From contig NZ_BSTM01000014.1 in NCBI RefSeq assembly GCF_030269515.1, positions 112,851-176,850 of the forward strand: DNA of 64,000 bases, read 5' to 3'. Within the stretch, counting starts at the first letter, position 1, and every line of letters begins with the position of its first letter. The notes beneath the pieces were generated by a model that saw only the letters and a program-made list of their open reading frames with translations, had not been told where the DNA came from and searched no databases. Shown piece by piece: positions 27,182 to 36,238 of the stretch. The position numbers and the translations under genes were made by a program. Source of the stretch: Actinomadura sp. NBRC 104412. GTDB taxonomy: Bacteria; Actinomycetota; Actinomycetes; Streptosporangiales; Streptosporangiaceae.

Positions 27182-27565
27182 TCAGTGGTCTCCGGATACG
27201 CGGGCCATCTGGTAATTGAGGGCGCCCGGCAGCAGTGAGGGCCAGGGCCGCTCCTCGGACACCGGAAGCCATCCCGTCACTGTGCGTGACCCGCAGTGGG
27301 CGATGACAAGGTGACTTCCCGGACGGATCTCCGGCTTCAGCACGGCCGTGCCGGGACGTCCCCCAAGCCGGACCTCCCCGGCGAACGCCGCCGACTCCAC
27401 CCGGTCCGCGGCACAGGCCGGGACCTCGATGCGCACCCGCCCGCCCGGAAGCGCGGGGCCGAACCGCATCGCGTCCCCCGCCTCGCCCTGCTCGACCGAG
27501 ACGGGCGCGGCCAGTCCGGCCGCTATCAGGGCCGCTCCCATCAAAGTGAAGCTGAACAGGCGCAA
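27182..27565 (-). CDS. Small secreted protein of unknown function
   Basis: 127 residues. TTG start chosen because AAGGAG lies 6-7 bases upstream; an in-frame ATG at 27541 lacks such a site. Signal peptide: MRLFSFTLMGAALIAAGLAA, likely cleaved after the Ala pair. The mature part has two cysteines (PACAAD and AHCGSR) that could form a disulfide and a mostly beta-like composition. No family recognised. Lies 42 bases beyond the start region of the transporter's end on the same strand. Confidence 0.65.
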   Translation of the reverse strand: MRLFSFTLMGAALIAAGLAAPVSVEQGEAGDAMRFGPALPGGRVRIEVPACAADRVESAAFAGEVRLGGRPGTAVLKPEIRPGSHLVIAHCGSRTVTGWLPVSEERPWPSLLPGALNYQMARVSGDH

Positions 27566-27607
27566 CCGGACTCCTTGGAACGCGGGGCTGGTGATGCCTG
27601 CGGCACT

Positions 27608-28525
27608 CTAGTGCTTGGCGATCTCCGGCTCCACCGATGCGCCGAAACCGAGACGACCATGCCGGCGCGCCCGCAGGCCGTCCCAGGTGAGCACCACCAG
27701 CGCCGCCCAGACCAGCAGGAACCCCGCCCAGCGTCCCGCCGGCATCTCCTCGCGCTGGACGAGCAGGCCGATGAGGAACTGCAAGACGGGCGCCAGGTAC
27801 TGGAGCATCCCGATCGTGGACAGCGGTAACCGGGTCGCCGCCCCGTTGAACAGCAGCAGCGGGACCGCCGTGATGACACCGCCGCCCGCCATCAGCAGCA
27901 TGTGCCACACGCCCTCGTGCCCGAACGCCGCGTCTCCCCGCGCCTCCAGCGCCACCGTGAACGCTAAGGCGGGCAGGAACATCACCGCGGTCTCCACCGC
28001 CAGGCTCTCCACCGAGGGCATGTCCGCGAACTTCTTGAACAGCCCGTACAGGCCGAACGCCATGGCCAGCACCAGCGCGACCCACGGCGGGCGCCCGTAC
28101 CCGGCCGTCAGCACCACCACCGCGCAGGCGCCCAGGCCCACCGCGGCCCACTGCCACCGGCGCAGCCGCTCCCGGAAGATCAGCACCCCGAAGACCACGC
28201 TGACCAGCGGGTTGATGAAGTAGCCCAGGGCGGCCTCGATCGTGTGCCCGCTGTTCACCGACCAGATGTAGGTGCCCCAGTTGACCGTGATGACGATCGC
28301 CGCCCCCGCCAGCAGCCCGGCCCTCCGCCAGGTCAGCCCCCGGATCCAGTGCCGTCCCCAGGCGAGCATGATCAGCACGGCCAGCAGCGACCACATGATC
28401 CGGTGCGCCAGGATCTCGACGGCCCCGGACGGCTCCAGCAGCGGCCAGTACAGCGGGAAGAGCCCCCAGATGACGTACGCCGCCACCCCGAACACCAGTC
28501 CACGACGTTCCGCCACGCGCGCCAC
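27608..28525 (-). CDS. rarD: EamA/RarD family transporter
   Basis: 305 residues, about ten membrane helices in two EamA repeats. RarD-type signatures: YVIWGLFPLYWPLLEPSGAV at the N-terminus, ILAHRIMWSL, and the second repeat with FINPLVSVVFGVL and LQFLIGLLVQREEM. Predicted drug/metabolite exporter of the inner membrane; substrate unknown. GTG start (alternative GTG three codons on). Divergent from msrA with 65 bases between. Confidence 0.88.
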   Translation of the reverse strand: MARVAERRGLVFGVAAYVIWGLFPLYWPLLEPSGAVEILAHRIMWSLLAVLIMLAWGRHWIRGLTWRRAGLLAGAAIVITVNWGTYIWSVNSGHTIEAALGYFINPLVSVVFGVLIFRERLRRWQWAAVGLGACAVVVLTAGYGRPPWVALVLAMAFGLYGLFKKFADMPSVESLAVETAVMFLPALAFTVALEARGDAAFGHEGVWHMLLMAGGGVITAVPLLLFNGAATRLPLSTIGMLQYLAPVLQFLIGLLVQREEMPAGRWAGFLLVWAALVVLTWDGLRARRHGRLGFGASVEPEIAKH

Positions 28526-28590
28526 CGTACCACCGGTAATGAGCGACGCTAACTAACGATGATGACGACCCGGCTGCGTAGCCTGGAGGC

Positions 28591-29244
28591 ATGTTCTTCG
28601 CGAAGACCACGATGGTCTCTCCCGAGAAGGCCCTGCCCGGACGTGCGGAGCCGATGCCCGTCCCGGCCAGGCACGAGGTCCTCGACGCGCCGCTGGCGCC
28701 GCCCTACCCGGACGGCGCCGAGATCGCCGAGGTCGCCCTCGGCTGCTTCTGGGGCGCCGAACGGGTGTTCTGGCAGACCCCCGGCGTGATCTCCACGTCC
28801 GTCGGCTACGAGGGCGGCTACACGCCGAACCCCACCTACGAAGAGGTCTGTAGCGGACGCACGGGCCACACCGAGACCGTCCGCGTTGTCTACGACCCGG
28901 CCAAGGTCTCCTACGAAGAGCTCCTCCGCGTCTTCTGGGAGTCCCACGACCCGACTCAGGGCATGCGCCAGGGCAACGACGTCGGCACCCAGTACCGCTC
29001 GGCCATCTTCTACCGCGACGACGCCCAGCGAAAGCAGGCCGAAGCGTCCCGTGACGCCTTCCAGCAGGTCCTCACCAAGGCCGGCTACGGCACCATCACC
29101 ACCGAGGTGACCAAGGCCACCGACTTCTACTTCGCCGAGGACTACCACCAGCAGTACCTGGCCCCCACCAAGAACCCCAACGGCTACTGCGGCCTGGGCG
29201 GCACCGGCCTCTCCTGCCCGACAGGCATCACTGCGGCCGAGTGA
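28591..29244 (+). CDS. msrA: Peptide-methionine (S)-S-oxide reductase
   Basis: Reduces S-methionine sulfoxide in proteins using thioredoxin. 217 residues. Catalytic GCFWGAERVF with nucleophilic Cys52, GYEGG, HDPTQGMRQGNDVGTQYRS, and AEDYHQQYL. Resolving cysteines are in GYCGLGGTGLSC near the C-terminus. ATG start with TGGAGG upstream. A strong hairpin follows at 29288. Confidence 0.97.
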   Translation: MFFAKTTMVSPEKALPGRAEPMPVPARHEVLDAPLAPPYPDGAEIAEVALGCFWGAERVFWQTPGVISTSVGYEGGYTPNPTYEEVCSGRTGHTETVRVVYDPAKVSYEELLRVFWESHDPTQGMRQGNDVGTQYRSAIFYRDDAQRKQAEASRDAFQQVLTKAGYGTITTEVTKATDFYFAEDYHQQYLAPTKNPNGYCGLGGTGLSCPTGITAAE

Positions 29245-29798
29245 CCTCCCAACGGAAAGCGAAATCGGGGCGTGGCGCTGAACGGGCGCAGGGCCTCTTC
29301 CTTTGGACGGGAGAGGCCCTGCGTTGGTTATGTGTCTCAGGTGTATGGGGTCGTGTTCGTCAGTACGGCAGAAGACGTCCGGTAGGGGTCCGGAGGTCCA
29401 GTGGGCTCGGTTGACGTGGCGGTTTGGGGCGTTTGACAAGCTGCTGCCGTGCCATGGTTGATCATCTCCCCCATGCGGCCGGGCGCTAACCCGACCTTCG
29501 AGCCGGTTGAGCGCCCGTTCCGACCGCGGTTTCAGTGTTGGACGCGGGCACCTGGAGCGAGGTTTGCCGAGCATATGCGACGCCCTCGACGCGTTCGACC
29601 GATTTTCTGGAAGAACCGTACGGCGGAACGTCATCGACTCGCTGCGGAGAGTGATAAATTGTGGCCGGATCCGGCCAGGTCATGACCAGGAGGCCGCGTC
29701 CAGGAAACGGCGGGAGTGAGGGCGGACAGGAGCGTCGAAAAGGCGAGTGAGGCGGTGTTTCCGCTGAACCCGCGGTTGCGGGGCGGAGGGGGCCGCGG
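29245..29798. other. Gene-free region between msrA and the TetR gene
   Basis: About 550 bases. It contains the msrA terminator hairpin and then sequence without a supported gene. An open frame at 29449-29685 (78 codons) has no ribosome site and no recognisable product. Lower GC around 29440-29690 than in coding DNA. I see no RNA gene or repeat. Confidence 0.5.
29288..29322 (+). terminator. Terminator hairpin after msrA
   Basis: GCAGGGCCTCT (29288-29298) pairs perfectly with AGAGGCCCTGC (29312-29322) across a 13-base loop. It lies 43 bases after the msrA stop. The following GTTGGTTA is only weakly T-rich, as common for actinomycete terminators. Confidence 0.7.
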
Positions 29799-30476
29799 TC
29801 AGCGCAATGGGGCTAGGGCCGTCTCGAACATCGCGGCGACCCGTGTGGTCAGCTCCTCGGGGTCGGTGTGGAGCAGGTCGTCCAGGCCCAGCACGCGCCG
29901 CACCGGACCGGCGCCCATGATGATCGTGACGGCGAGCATGGCGCGGGTCCTGGCGTCCGGGCCGGACAACTGCGCGACCAGTGGCTCCACGATCAGCCGC
30001 TCGATGTGCTCGCGCAGGATGCCGGTGACCTCAGGGTTGCCGACCGAGCGGTCCAGCATGCGCGGGACGGGGGACGACGGCCCGCGGCGCGCCTGCCGGA
30101 CGAAGTGCCGGGCCAGGCGGAGGGGGAGGGGCTCGTCGTCGCCCTCGCCGGCGATCACCCGCTGGATCACGTACTCGCTCTCCAGGACGGCCCCGAACAA
30201 CGCCGCCTTGGAGCCGAAGTAACGGTGGACCAGCGCCACATTGGCGTCCGCCGCTGACGCGATCATGCGTACGGTCACGCCGTCGTAGCCGTGCTCGCCG
30301 AACAGCGTGCGGGCGGCCTCCAGCAGCCTGCGGTGGGTCGCCTCGCGGTCGCGCTTCTGCCTGGCCGGGGTGGGCTCACCCGTGACCGGCGCCTCTGCCT
30401 GCTCCAGCACCGTCGCAGTCTCTCCGTTGCTCCAGACCTGCCCCGATTTGCAGGTAAACGCGTGACTACTTAGCAT
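29799..30476 (-). CDS. TetR family transcriptional regulator
   Basis: 225 residues from the first ATG. N-terminal HTH: RRLLEAARTLFGEHGYDGVTVRMIASAADAN...VHRYFGSKAALF at about 48-95, then a variable ligand-binding domain. Divergent from the drug exporter, so it probably represses it. The first ATG lies within a candidate operator; a GTG at 30410 with GGAGA upstream would give 203 residues and keep the HTH intact, so the true start is uncertain. Confidence 0.9.
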   Translation of the reverse strand: MLSSHAFTCKSGQVWSNGETATVLEQAEAPVTGEPTPARQKRDREATHRRLLEAARTLFGEHGYDGVTVRMIASAADANVALVHRYFGSKAALFGAVLESEYVIQRVIAGEGDDEPLPLRLARHFVRQARRGPSSPVPRMLDRSVGNPEVTGILREHIERLIVEPLVAQLSGPDARTRAMLAVTIIMGAGPVRRVLGLDDLLHTDPEELTTRVAAMFETALAPLR

Positions 30477-30485
30477 ACATGCAAA
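30470..30485. promoter_or_regulatory. Candidate TetR operator between regulator and exporter
   Basis: TTAGCATACATGCAAA is an imperfect inverted repeat (GCAT-AC-ATGC core) in the divergent gap. A direct repeat CAGGTAAA also flanks it at 30451 and 30487. Position suggests control of both genes; there is no direct evidence of binding. Confidence 0.4.
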
Positions 30486-30520
30486 GCACAGGTAAATGTC
30501 CGAACCGTGTGATCCACGGC

Positions 30521-32134
30521 ATGACAGGGGGCGATGTGGCGACGACCAGCACGGTGCCGTCCGGGACGAAGGACTCCGCCGACGGGGGCGAGGCGGAGAG
30601 GCCGCGGCCGACCTACACCCACCGGCAGATCCTGGAGATCCTGGCCGGTCTGCTGCTGGCCCTGCTGACCTCGATGATCTCGACCTCGGTGATCTCCACC
30701 GCGCTGCCGACCATCGTGGGCGAGCTGGGCGGGCAGGACCAGCTGTCCTGGGTGGCCAGCGCCACGCTGCTGACCATGACCGCCTCCACCCCGCTGTGGG
30801 GCAAGCTGTCGGACCTGTTCGGCCGCAAGCTGATGTTCCAGACGGCCCTGCTGGTCTTCGTGCTCGCCTCGGTCGGCGCGGGCCTCTCGCAGAACATCGG
30901 GCAGCTCATCGTCGCCCGCGCGCTCCAGGGACTCGGTACGGGCGGGCTGTCCGCGCTCGCCCAGGTGATCATCGGGGACGTGGTGGAGCCGCGCCAGCGC
31001 GGCCGGTACGCCGGATACATCGGCGCGACCTTCGGCGTCGCCACCGTCGCGGGCCCGCTGCTCGGCGGGTTCATCGTGGACGCCGACGCCCTCGGCTGGC
31101 GCTGGTGCTTCTACGTGTGCGTGCCGCTCGCCGTGGTCGCCTTCCTGCTCCTCCAGCGGGTGCTCAAGCTGCCCCGCGTGCGCCGCGACACCCGGCTGGA
31201 CGTCTTCGGCGCGGTCACCATCACCGGCTGCGCCACCCTGGTGATGCTCGTCCTGTCGCTGGGCGGCAAGGAGTTCGCCTGGCACTCCCCCTGGACCTAC
31301 GGGCTCGGCGCCGGGGCGCTCGCGCTGCTGGCGCTGGGCGTCGTGGCGGAACGGGCGGCGCACGACCCGATCCTGCCGCCCCGCCTGTTCCGCAACCGCA
31401 CGTTCGTGCTGTGCGGGTTCGCCTCGCTGTGCGTCGGCATGGCGATCTTCGGCGTGATGATCTACCTGCCGCAGTACTTGCAGGTGGTCCAGGAGATGAG
31501 CCCGACCGCCTCGGGGCTGATGACGCTTCCGCTGGTGGCGGGCATGCTCGTCGCCTCGACCGTGTCCGGGCAACTGGTCACCCGGATCGGCCGCTGGAAG
31601 ATCTACCCGGTGGCCGGGTTGCTGTGCGTCGGTATCGGGATGTTCCTGATGTCCCGGCTCCAGGTGAGCTCCGGCCGGTTGCAGATCGGCATCGACATCG
31701 CCGTGCTCGGCATCGGGATGGGCCTCACCATGCAGATCCTGATCCTCGCCGCGCAGAACGCCGCGCACCGTGGCGACCTCGCCGCCACCACCTCGGGCGT
31801 GTCGTTCTTCCGCAACCTCGGCGGCGCGGTGGGCGTGGCCGCGTTCGGCGCCGTCCTGTCCAACCGGCTGACCGGCGAGCTCCAGGAACGGCTGGCCGCC
31901 GCGCATGTCCCCGTGCCCACAGGGGCCTCGGGACGGCTCGGCTCACCCGACCAGATCCACGCGCTGCCGGAACCGTTCCACGGCATCGTCCTCCAGTCCT
32001 ACACCGAGGCGCTGGAGATGGTCTTCCTGTTCGGCATCCCGGTGGCCGTGCTCGGCTTCCTCGCCGTCGTCGCGCTCAAGGAACTGCCGCTGAGCGGCTC
32101 TAGGCCGCGGCGGCGTGAACGACCGGCCGGCTAG
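30521..32134 (+). CDS. MFS multidrug exporter, DHA2 (14-TMS) family
   Basis: 537 residues from ATG 30521; an upstream ATG (30479) and a GTG at 30536 with AGGGGG in front are alternatives. Fourteen predicted helices. Motif A variant GKLSDLFGRKLMF in loop 2-3, motif C-like GPLLGGFIVD in helix 5, preceded by RALQGLGTGGLSALAQVIIGDVV. These place it with proton-driven drug exporters such as the EmrB/QacA group. Divergent TetR gene. Its TAG stop interlocks with the stop of the convergent neighbour (CTAG). Confidence 0.9.
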   Translation: MTGGDVATTSTVPSGTKDSADGGEAERPRPTYTHRQILEILAGLLLALLTSMISTSVISTALPTIVGELGGQDQLSWVASATLLTMTASTPLWGKLSDLFGRKLMFQTALLVFVLASVGAGLSQNIGQLIVARALQGLGTGGLSALAQVIIGDVVEPRQRGRYAGYIGATFGVATVAGPLLGGFIVDADALGWRWCFYVCVPLAVVAFLLLQRVLKLPRVRRDTRLDVFGAVTITGCATLVMLVLSLGGKEFAWHSPWTYGLGAGALALLALGVVAERAAHDPILPPRLFRNRTFVLCGFASLCVGMAIFGVMIYLPQYLQVVQEMSPTASGLMTLPLVAGMLVASTVSGQLVTRIGRWKIYPVAGLLCVGIGMFLMSRLQVSSGRLQIGIDIAVLGIGMGLTMQILILAAQNAAHRGDLAATTSGVSFFRNLGGAVGVAAFGAVLSNRLTGELQERLAAAHVPVPTGASGRLGSPDQIHALPEPFHGIVLQSYTEALEMVFLFGIPVAVLGFLAVVALKELPLSGSRPRRRERPAG

Positions 32135-32949
32135 CGGCCCCGCAGGCTGGTGACGAGCCGGTCCGCCTCCGCCCGGTTGCGCGGCCCGGTGATGACCACT
32201 TTGCCGTTCAGGATCGGGGCGTCCACCCGCGGCACGGTCACCAGCCGGTCACGGACCACGAAGGCCAGGTCCCGGTGGAGGGATGCGCGGGTCAGGGCCG
32301 CGAACGCCCGCCGGTCGTTGCTGCGCAGCGTGACCGCGACATCGTACGCGCCCGCCCGCTGCGCCCGCTGGACGCCCAGATCGGCGACCCTGCGGATGGC
32401 GATGCCACGAGTGAGCTGGTAGCAGGCCGGTCCGCCCGGCGTCTGGCCGCTGATGCCCGCCGTACCCGCCGGGCACTGCCCCGGAACGGTCCGTACGACC
32501 GGGTAGATGTGCAGCGGCGCCGCCAGCGTGATCGGCCGGTTCCGCATCGAGGCCGCGACCAGCCCGCCGCTCACCACCACGGTCGCGATCAGCAGCCCCA
32601 GCATGATCACCATGATCAGCAGCGAGGACCGGTGGTCGCGGACCGCCCGGTCCTGCCGCAGCGTGCTCCTGCGCAGCGCGGCACGGCTGCGCTTCAGCTC
32701 GGCCGCGGCCCGCTGCCGCTCGGCCGACCTGGCCCGCCGCCGCGCGTCCGGGCTGGACCAGTCGGCGGGATCCAGCGTCCGTGTCGCCTCCGGCTCGCCG
32801 CCCGCCTCCGCGTCCGGTACGGCGGCCACCGCCCCCGCGGGCTCGGAAGACGCCAGAGACGCCGAAGACGCGGGGGGCACGGGAGTAGGCACGGGCGCGG
32901 TGTCCTGGGGACCGCGGCGGCCCTTCCTCCGGCGCGGAATGACCCGCAT
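32131..32949 (-). CDS. Single-pass membrane protein with SecD/SecF P1 head-like domain
   Basis: 272 residues from ATG 32949, chosen because GGGAGGTGACG precedes it. Order: basic N-terminus, Pro/Ala-rich linker, an Arg-rich helical stretch, one TM helix (about 110-135), then an extracellular domain ending FVVRDRLVTVPRVDAPILNG plus EADRLVTSLRG, which resembles the P1 head subdomain of SecD. The rest of SecD (transmembrane RND part) is absent. Two extracellular cysteines (GQCPAG, PACYQL). Function unknown. Confidence 0.7.
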   Translation of the reverse strand: MRVIPRRRKGRRGPQDTAPVPTPVPPASSASLASSEPAGAVAAVPDAEAGGEPEATRTLDPADWSSPDARRRARSAERQRAAAELKRSRAALRRSTLRQDRAVRDHRSSLLIMVIMLGLLIATVVVSGGLVAASMRNRPITLAAPLHIYPVVRTVPGQCPAGTAGISGQTPGGPACYQLTRGIAIRRVADLGVQRAQRAGAYDVAVTLRSNDRRAFAALTRASLHRDLAFVVRDRLVTVPRVDAPILNGKVVITGPRNRAEADRLVTSLRGR

Positions 32950-33300
32950 CGTCACCTCCCGGGAGCGACATGATCCCCCAGTCTGGCAGCAGCGGAGAGG
33001 CGCTCGCATCCTTCAAGGCCCACGCTCTCCGGCCAACATGCGACGACCCGGATCCCCTGAGAAATCCGGGCCGTCGAAGCGGCTGGTCACCCCCGAGACA
33101 AGCTGACTGACCGCCGCCCTCCGCTCCGGGCGGCGCTCAGTACCCCTGTGGGGGACGACCCCCACACCCCCGACAAGAGCGGACTGATCGCCGCCTTCCG
33201 CTCCGCTCCAGGCGTCGGTCAGTATCCCTGTGGGGGGCGACCCCCACACCCCCGACAAGAGCCGACTGATCGCCGCCTTCCGCTCCGCTCCAGGCGTCGA
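32950..33300. other. Gap between the SecD-like gene and korB
   Basis: About 350 bases. The left half (32950-33130) is the upstream region of the minus-strand membrane protein; it contains the ribosome site but no other supported feature. The right half consists of two tandem hairpin elements that belong to the 3' end of korB. No gene seen. Confidence 0.5.
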
Positions 33301-33306
33301 TCAGTC
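33138..33306 (-). repeat. Two tandem 82-bp two-hairpin elements after the korB stop
   Basis: Units 33138-33219 and 33220-33301 in korB orientation. Each has an arm containing ACTGA (the korB stop in the proximal unit), the core GGAGCGGAGCGG, a returning arm, then GGCTCTTGTC and a G/C hairpin (33230-33247, GTGGGGGGCGACCCCCAC). In the proximal unit CGATCAGTC (33298-33306) and GACTGATCG (33264-33272) are perfect 9-bp complements around the core. Same architecture as the nuoB element, with different arms. Confidence 0.85.
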
Positions 33307-34404
33307 AACCCGCCAAGTGTCCCCGCTGCTGAGGAGGGCGGCCAGGTCGCCCTTGCCCTGGGTGCGGATGGCCTCCTCCACCTGGGCGCTCATCAGCTCG
33401 TCGTAGGAGGGCCGTTCGACCTGGCGGAAGATGCCGATCGGGGTGTGCTCGAACGCGGGGGAGTCCAGCCGCGACAGAGCGAACGCCTGCGACGGGTCAG
33501 GGTTGTGCGCGTCGTGCACCGCGATCTCGGACGGGTCCACGTCCGCCACGTTCACGACCTCGAACGAGCCGTTCGGCGTGCGGCGCAGCGCCTTCTGCCG
33601 CTCCGAGCCGAACACGATCGGCTCGCCGTGCTCCAGCCGCACCGTGATGTCGTCGCGCACCGAGGCGTCCTTCAAGGGCTCGAAGGCGCCGTCGTTGAAG
33701 ATGTTGCAGTTCTGGTAGATCTCCACCAGCGCGGTGCCCTGGTGCTCGGCCGCGGCGCGCAGCACCGACTGCAGGTGCTTGCGGTCGGAGTCGATGGTAC
33801 GTGCCACGAACGAGCCCTCCGCGCCGATCGCCAGCGAGATCGGGTTGAACGGGGCGTCCAGCGAGCCCATCGGCGTCGACTTGGTGATCTTGCCGAGCTC
33901 GGAGGTCGGCGAGTACTGGCCCTTGGTCAGCCCGTAGATCCTGTTGTTGAACAGCAGGATCTTGAGGTTGACGTTGCGGCGCAGGGCGTGGATCAGGTGG
34001 TTGCCGCCGATCGAGAGCGCGTCGCCGTCCCCGGTCACCACCCACACCGACAGGTCGGGGCGGGACGAGGCCAGGCCCGTGGCGATCGCCGGCGCCCGGC
34101 CGTGGATCGAGTGGAACCCGTAGGTGTTCATGTAGTACGGGAACCGCGACGAGCAGCCGATGCCGGAGACGAACGTGATGTTCTCTCGCCGCAGCCCCAG
34201 CTCGGGCAGGAAGGACTGGACGGCCGCCAGGATCGCGTAGTCACCGCACCCGGGGCACCAGCGCACCTCCTGGTCGGTCTTGAAGTCCTTCATCTTCTGC
34301 GGCGCGTCGGCCTTGGGCACCAGGGCCAGCGCCCTGCGTCCCCCGGCCGCGCCGTTCCCGTTGGAGCCGTTCCCGTTGGCTCCGGTGGCCCCGTTGTCAC
34401 TCAC
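33301..34404 (-). CDS. korB: 2-oxoglutarate:ferredoxin oxidoreductase subunit beta
   Basis: Beta subunit of the CoA- and ferredoxin-dependent oxoacid oxidoreductase; oxidises 2-oxoglutarate to succinyl-CoA. 367 residues. [4Fe-4S] ligands in WCPGCGDY, GIGCSSR and YQNCNIF; thiamine diphosphate/Mg site GDGDALSIGGNH followed by NNRIYGLTKGQ. Gly/Asn-rich N-terminal ~25 residues. GTG start overlapping korA by 8 bases. Two repeat elements sit at its 3' end. Pyruvate as substrate cannot be fully excluded. Confidence 0.93.
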   Translation of the reverse strand: MSDNGATGANGNGSNGNGAAGGRRALALVPKADAPQKMKDFKTDQEVRWCPGCGDYAILAAVQSFLPELGLRRENITFVSGIGCSSRFPYYMNTYGFHSIHGRAPAIATGLASSRPDLSVWVVTGDGDALSIGGNHLIHALRRNVNLKILLFNNRIYGLTKGQYSPTSELGKITKSTPMGSLDAPFNPISLAIGAEGSFVARTIDSDRKHLQSVLRAAAEHQGTALVEIYQNCNIFNDGAFEPLKDASVRDDITVRLEHGEPIVFGSERQKALRRTPNGSFEVVNVADVDPSEIAVHDAHNPDPSQAFALSRLDSPAFEHTPIGIFRQVERPSYDELMSAQVEEAIRTQGKGDLAALLSSGDTWRVD

Positions 34405-36238
34405 TGTCGATCACATCCCGGATCACGCTTTCCAGCTCCTCGGCCTTGAAGGGCAGGCCGCGGACCTGGTTGTAGCTGATGACGTCGACGAGGAACCGGC
34501 CGCGCAGCAGCAGTGCGAGCTGCCCGAGGTTGATCTCCGGCACCACGACCTTGTCGTAGGACTTGAGCACCTGTTCCAGGTTGGCCGGGAACGGGTTGAG
34601 GTGGCGCAGGTGGGCCTGGGCGACGTCCTGCCCCGCGCGGCGCACCCTGCGGACGGCCGCGGAGATCGCTCCGAACGTTCCACCCCAGCCCAGCACCAGG
34701 ACCCTCGCGTCACCGGACGGGTCGTCGACCTCCAGCGGCGCGATGTCGTTCGCGATGCCGTCGACCTTGGCCTGGCGCAGCCGGACCATCCGGTCGTGGT
34801 TGGCCGGGTCGTAGGAGATGTTCCCGGACCCGTCGGCCTTCTCCAGGCCGCCGATGCGGTGCTCCAGCCCCGCCGTGCCCGGGATCGCCCAGGGGCGCGC
34901 CAGGGTCTGCGGGTCGCGCCCGAAGGGCTGGAAGTCCTCCTGGCCCGGCTCGGCGAAGCCCGGCTCGATGACGGGGAGCGAGTCGACGTCGGGCAGCCGC
35001 CACGGCTCGGAGCCGTTGGCCAGGTAGCCGTCCGACAGCAGGATCACCGGGGTGCGGTAGGTGATCGCGATCCGGGCCGCCTCCAGCGCCGCGTCGAAGC
35101 AGTCGGACGGGGACCGGGGCGCGATGACCGGGACCGGCGCCTCGCCGTTGCGGCCGTGCATGGCCTGGAGCAGGTCGGCCTGCTCGGTCTTGGTCGGCAT
35201 CCCGGTGGACGGGCCCGCCCGCTGCACGTCGATGACCAGCAGTGGCAGCTCGGTCGCCACGGCGAGCCCGATCGTCTCGCTCTTCAGCGCGATGCCCGGG
35301 CCGGACGTGGTGGTCACCCCGAGCGAGCCGCCGAACGAGGCGCCCAGCGCGGCGCCCACCGCGGCGATCTCGTCCTCGGCTTGGAACGTTCGCACGCCGA
35401 AGCGCTTGTGCTTGGACAGCTCGTGCAGGATGTCGGACGCCGGGGTGATCGGGTACGAGCCGAGGTAGATCGGCAGCCCGCTGCGCTCGCTCGCCGCGAT
35501 CAGCCCGTACGACAGCGCCACGTTGCCGGTGATGTTGCGGTACAGCCCCGGCTCGTGCTCGGCCGGCTTGATCTCGTACTGGACGGAGAACGCCTCGGTC
35601 GTCTCGCCGTAGCTCCAGCCCGCCTGGAACGCGGCGATGTTCGCCTTCATGATCTCCGGCTTGCGGCCGAACTTGCGCTCCAGAAAGGCGATCGTCCCCT
35701 CGGTGGGACGGTGGTAGAGCCAGGACAGCAGGCCGAGGGCGAACATGTTCTTGGCCCGCTCGGCGTCCTTCTTGGAGATGTCGAAGTCGGCGAGCGCGGT
35801 CACCGTCATCGAGGTCAGCGGCAGGGCGTGCACCCGGTACTCCGACAGGGAGCCGTCGTCCACGGGGTTGGCCTCGTAGCCGACCTTGGTCAGGTTGCGC
35901 TTGGTGAACTCGTCGGTGTTGACGATCAGGTCGGCGCCGCGCGGCAGGTCGCCGAGGTTGGCCTTGAGCGCGGCGGGGTTCATGGCCACCAGGACGTTGG
36001 GCGCGTCGCCCGGTGTCAGGATGTCGTGGTCGGCGAAGTGCAGCTGGAAGCTGGACACACCGGGCAGGGTCCCCGCCGGGGCGCGGATCTCGGCCGGGAA
36101 GTTCGGCAGGGTCGACAAGTCGTTGCCGAACGCCGCCGTCTCCTGCGTGAAGCGATCGCCGGTCAGCTGCATGCCGTCACCGGAGTCGCCGGCGAAGCGG
36201 ATGATGACGCGGTCGAGTTGCTGGACCTGTTTGGTCAC
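34397..36238 (-). CDS. korA: 2-oxoglutarate:ferredoxin oxidoreductase subunit alpha (gamma-alpha fusion)
   Basis: 613 residues. The N-terminal ~190 residues are the gamma domain (VIIRFAGDSGDGMQLTGDRF), followed by the alpha pyrimidine-binding part (GNVALSYGLIAASERSG, GSYPITPASDIL, FQAEDEIAAVGAALGASFGG) and the C-terminal transketolase-like domain. GTG start with AGGAGG 10 bases upstream. With korB it makes reduced ferredoxin; the next cluster is a complex I lacking the NADH module, which suggests a link. A DtxR/IdeR-type half-box lies upstream. Confidence 0.93.
   Translation of the reverse strand: MTKQVQQLDRVIIRFAGDSGDGMQLTGDRFTQETAAFGNDLSTLPNFPAEIRAPAGTLPGVSSFQLHFADHDILTPGDAPNVLVAMNPAALKANLGDLPRGADLIVNTDEFTKRNLTKVGYEANPVDDGSLSEYRVHALPLTSMTVTALADFDISKKDAERAKNMFALGLLSWLYHRPTEGTIAFLERKFGRKPEIMKANIAAFQAGWSYGETTEAFSVQYEIKPAEHEPGLYRNITGNVALSYGLIAASERSGLPIYLGSYPITPASDILHELSKHKRFGVRTFQAEDEIAAVGAALGASFGGSLGVTTTSGPGIALKSETIGLAVATELPLLVIDVQRAGPSTGMPTKTEQADLLQAMHGRNGEAPVPVIAPRSPSDCFDAALEAARIAITYRTPVILLSDGYLANGSEPWRLPDVDSLPVIEPGFAEPGQEDFQPFGRDPQTLARPWAIPGTAGLEHRIGGLEKADGSGNISYDPANHDRMVRLRQAKVDGIANDIAPLEVDDPSGDARVLVLGWGGTFGAISAAVRRVRRAGQDVAQAHLRHLNPFPANLEQVLKSYDKVVVPEINLGQLALLLRGRFLVDVISYNQVRGLPFKAEELESVIRDVIDSE

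Noticed and set aside
29449..29685. 78-codon open frame after msrA.
   Set aside because: No ribosome binding site, no recognisable sequence, and AT-rich composition unlike neighbouring genes.
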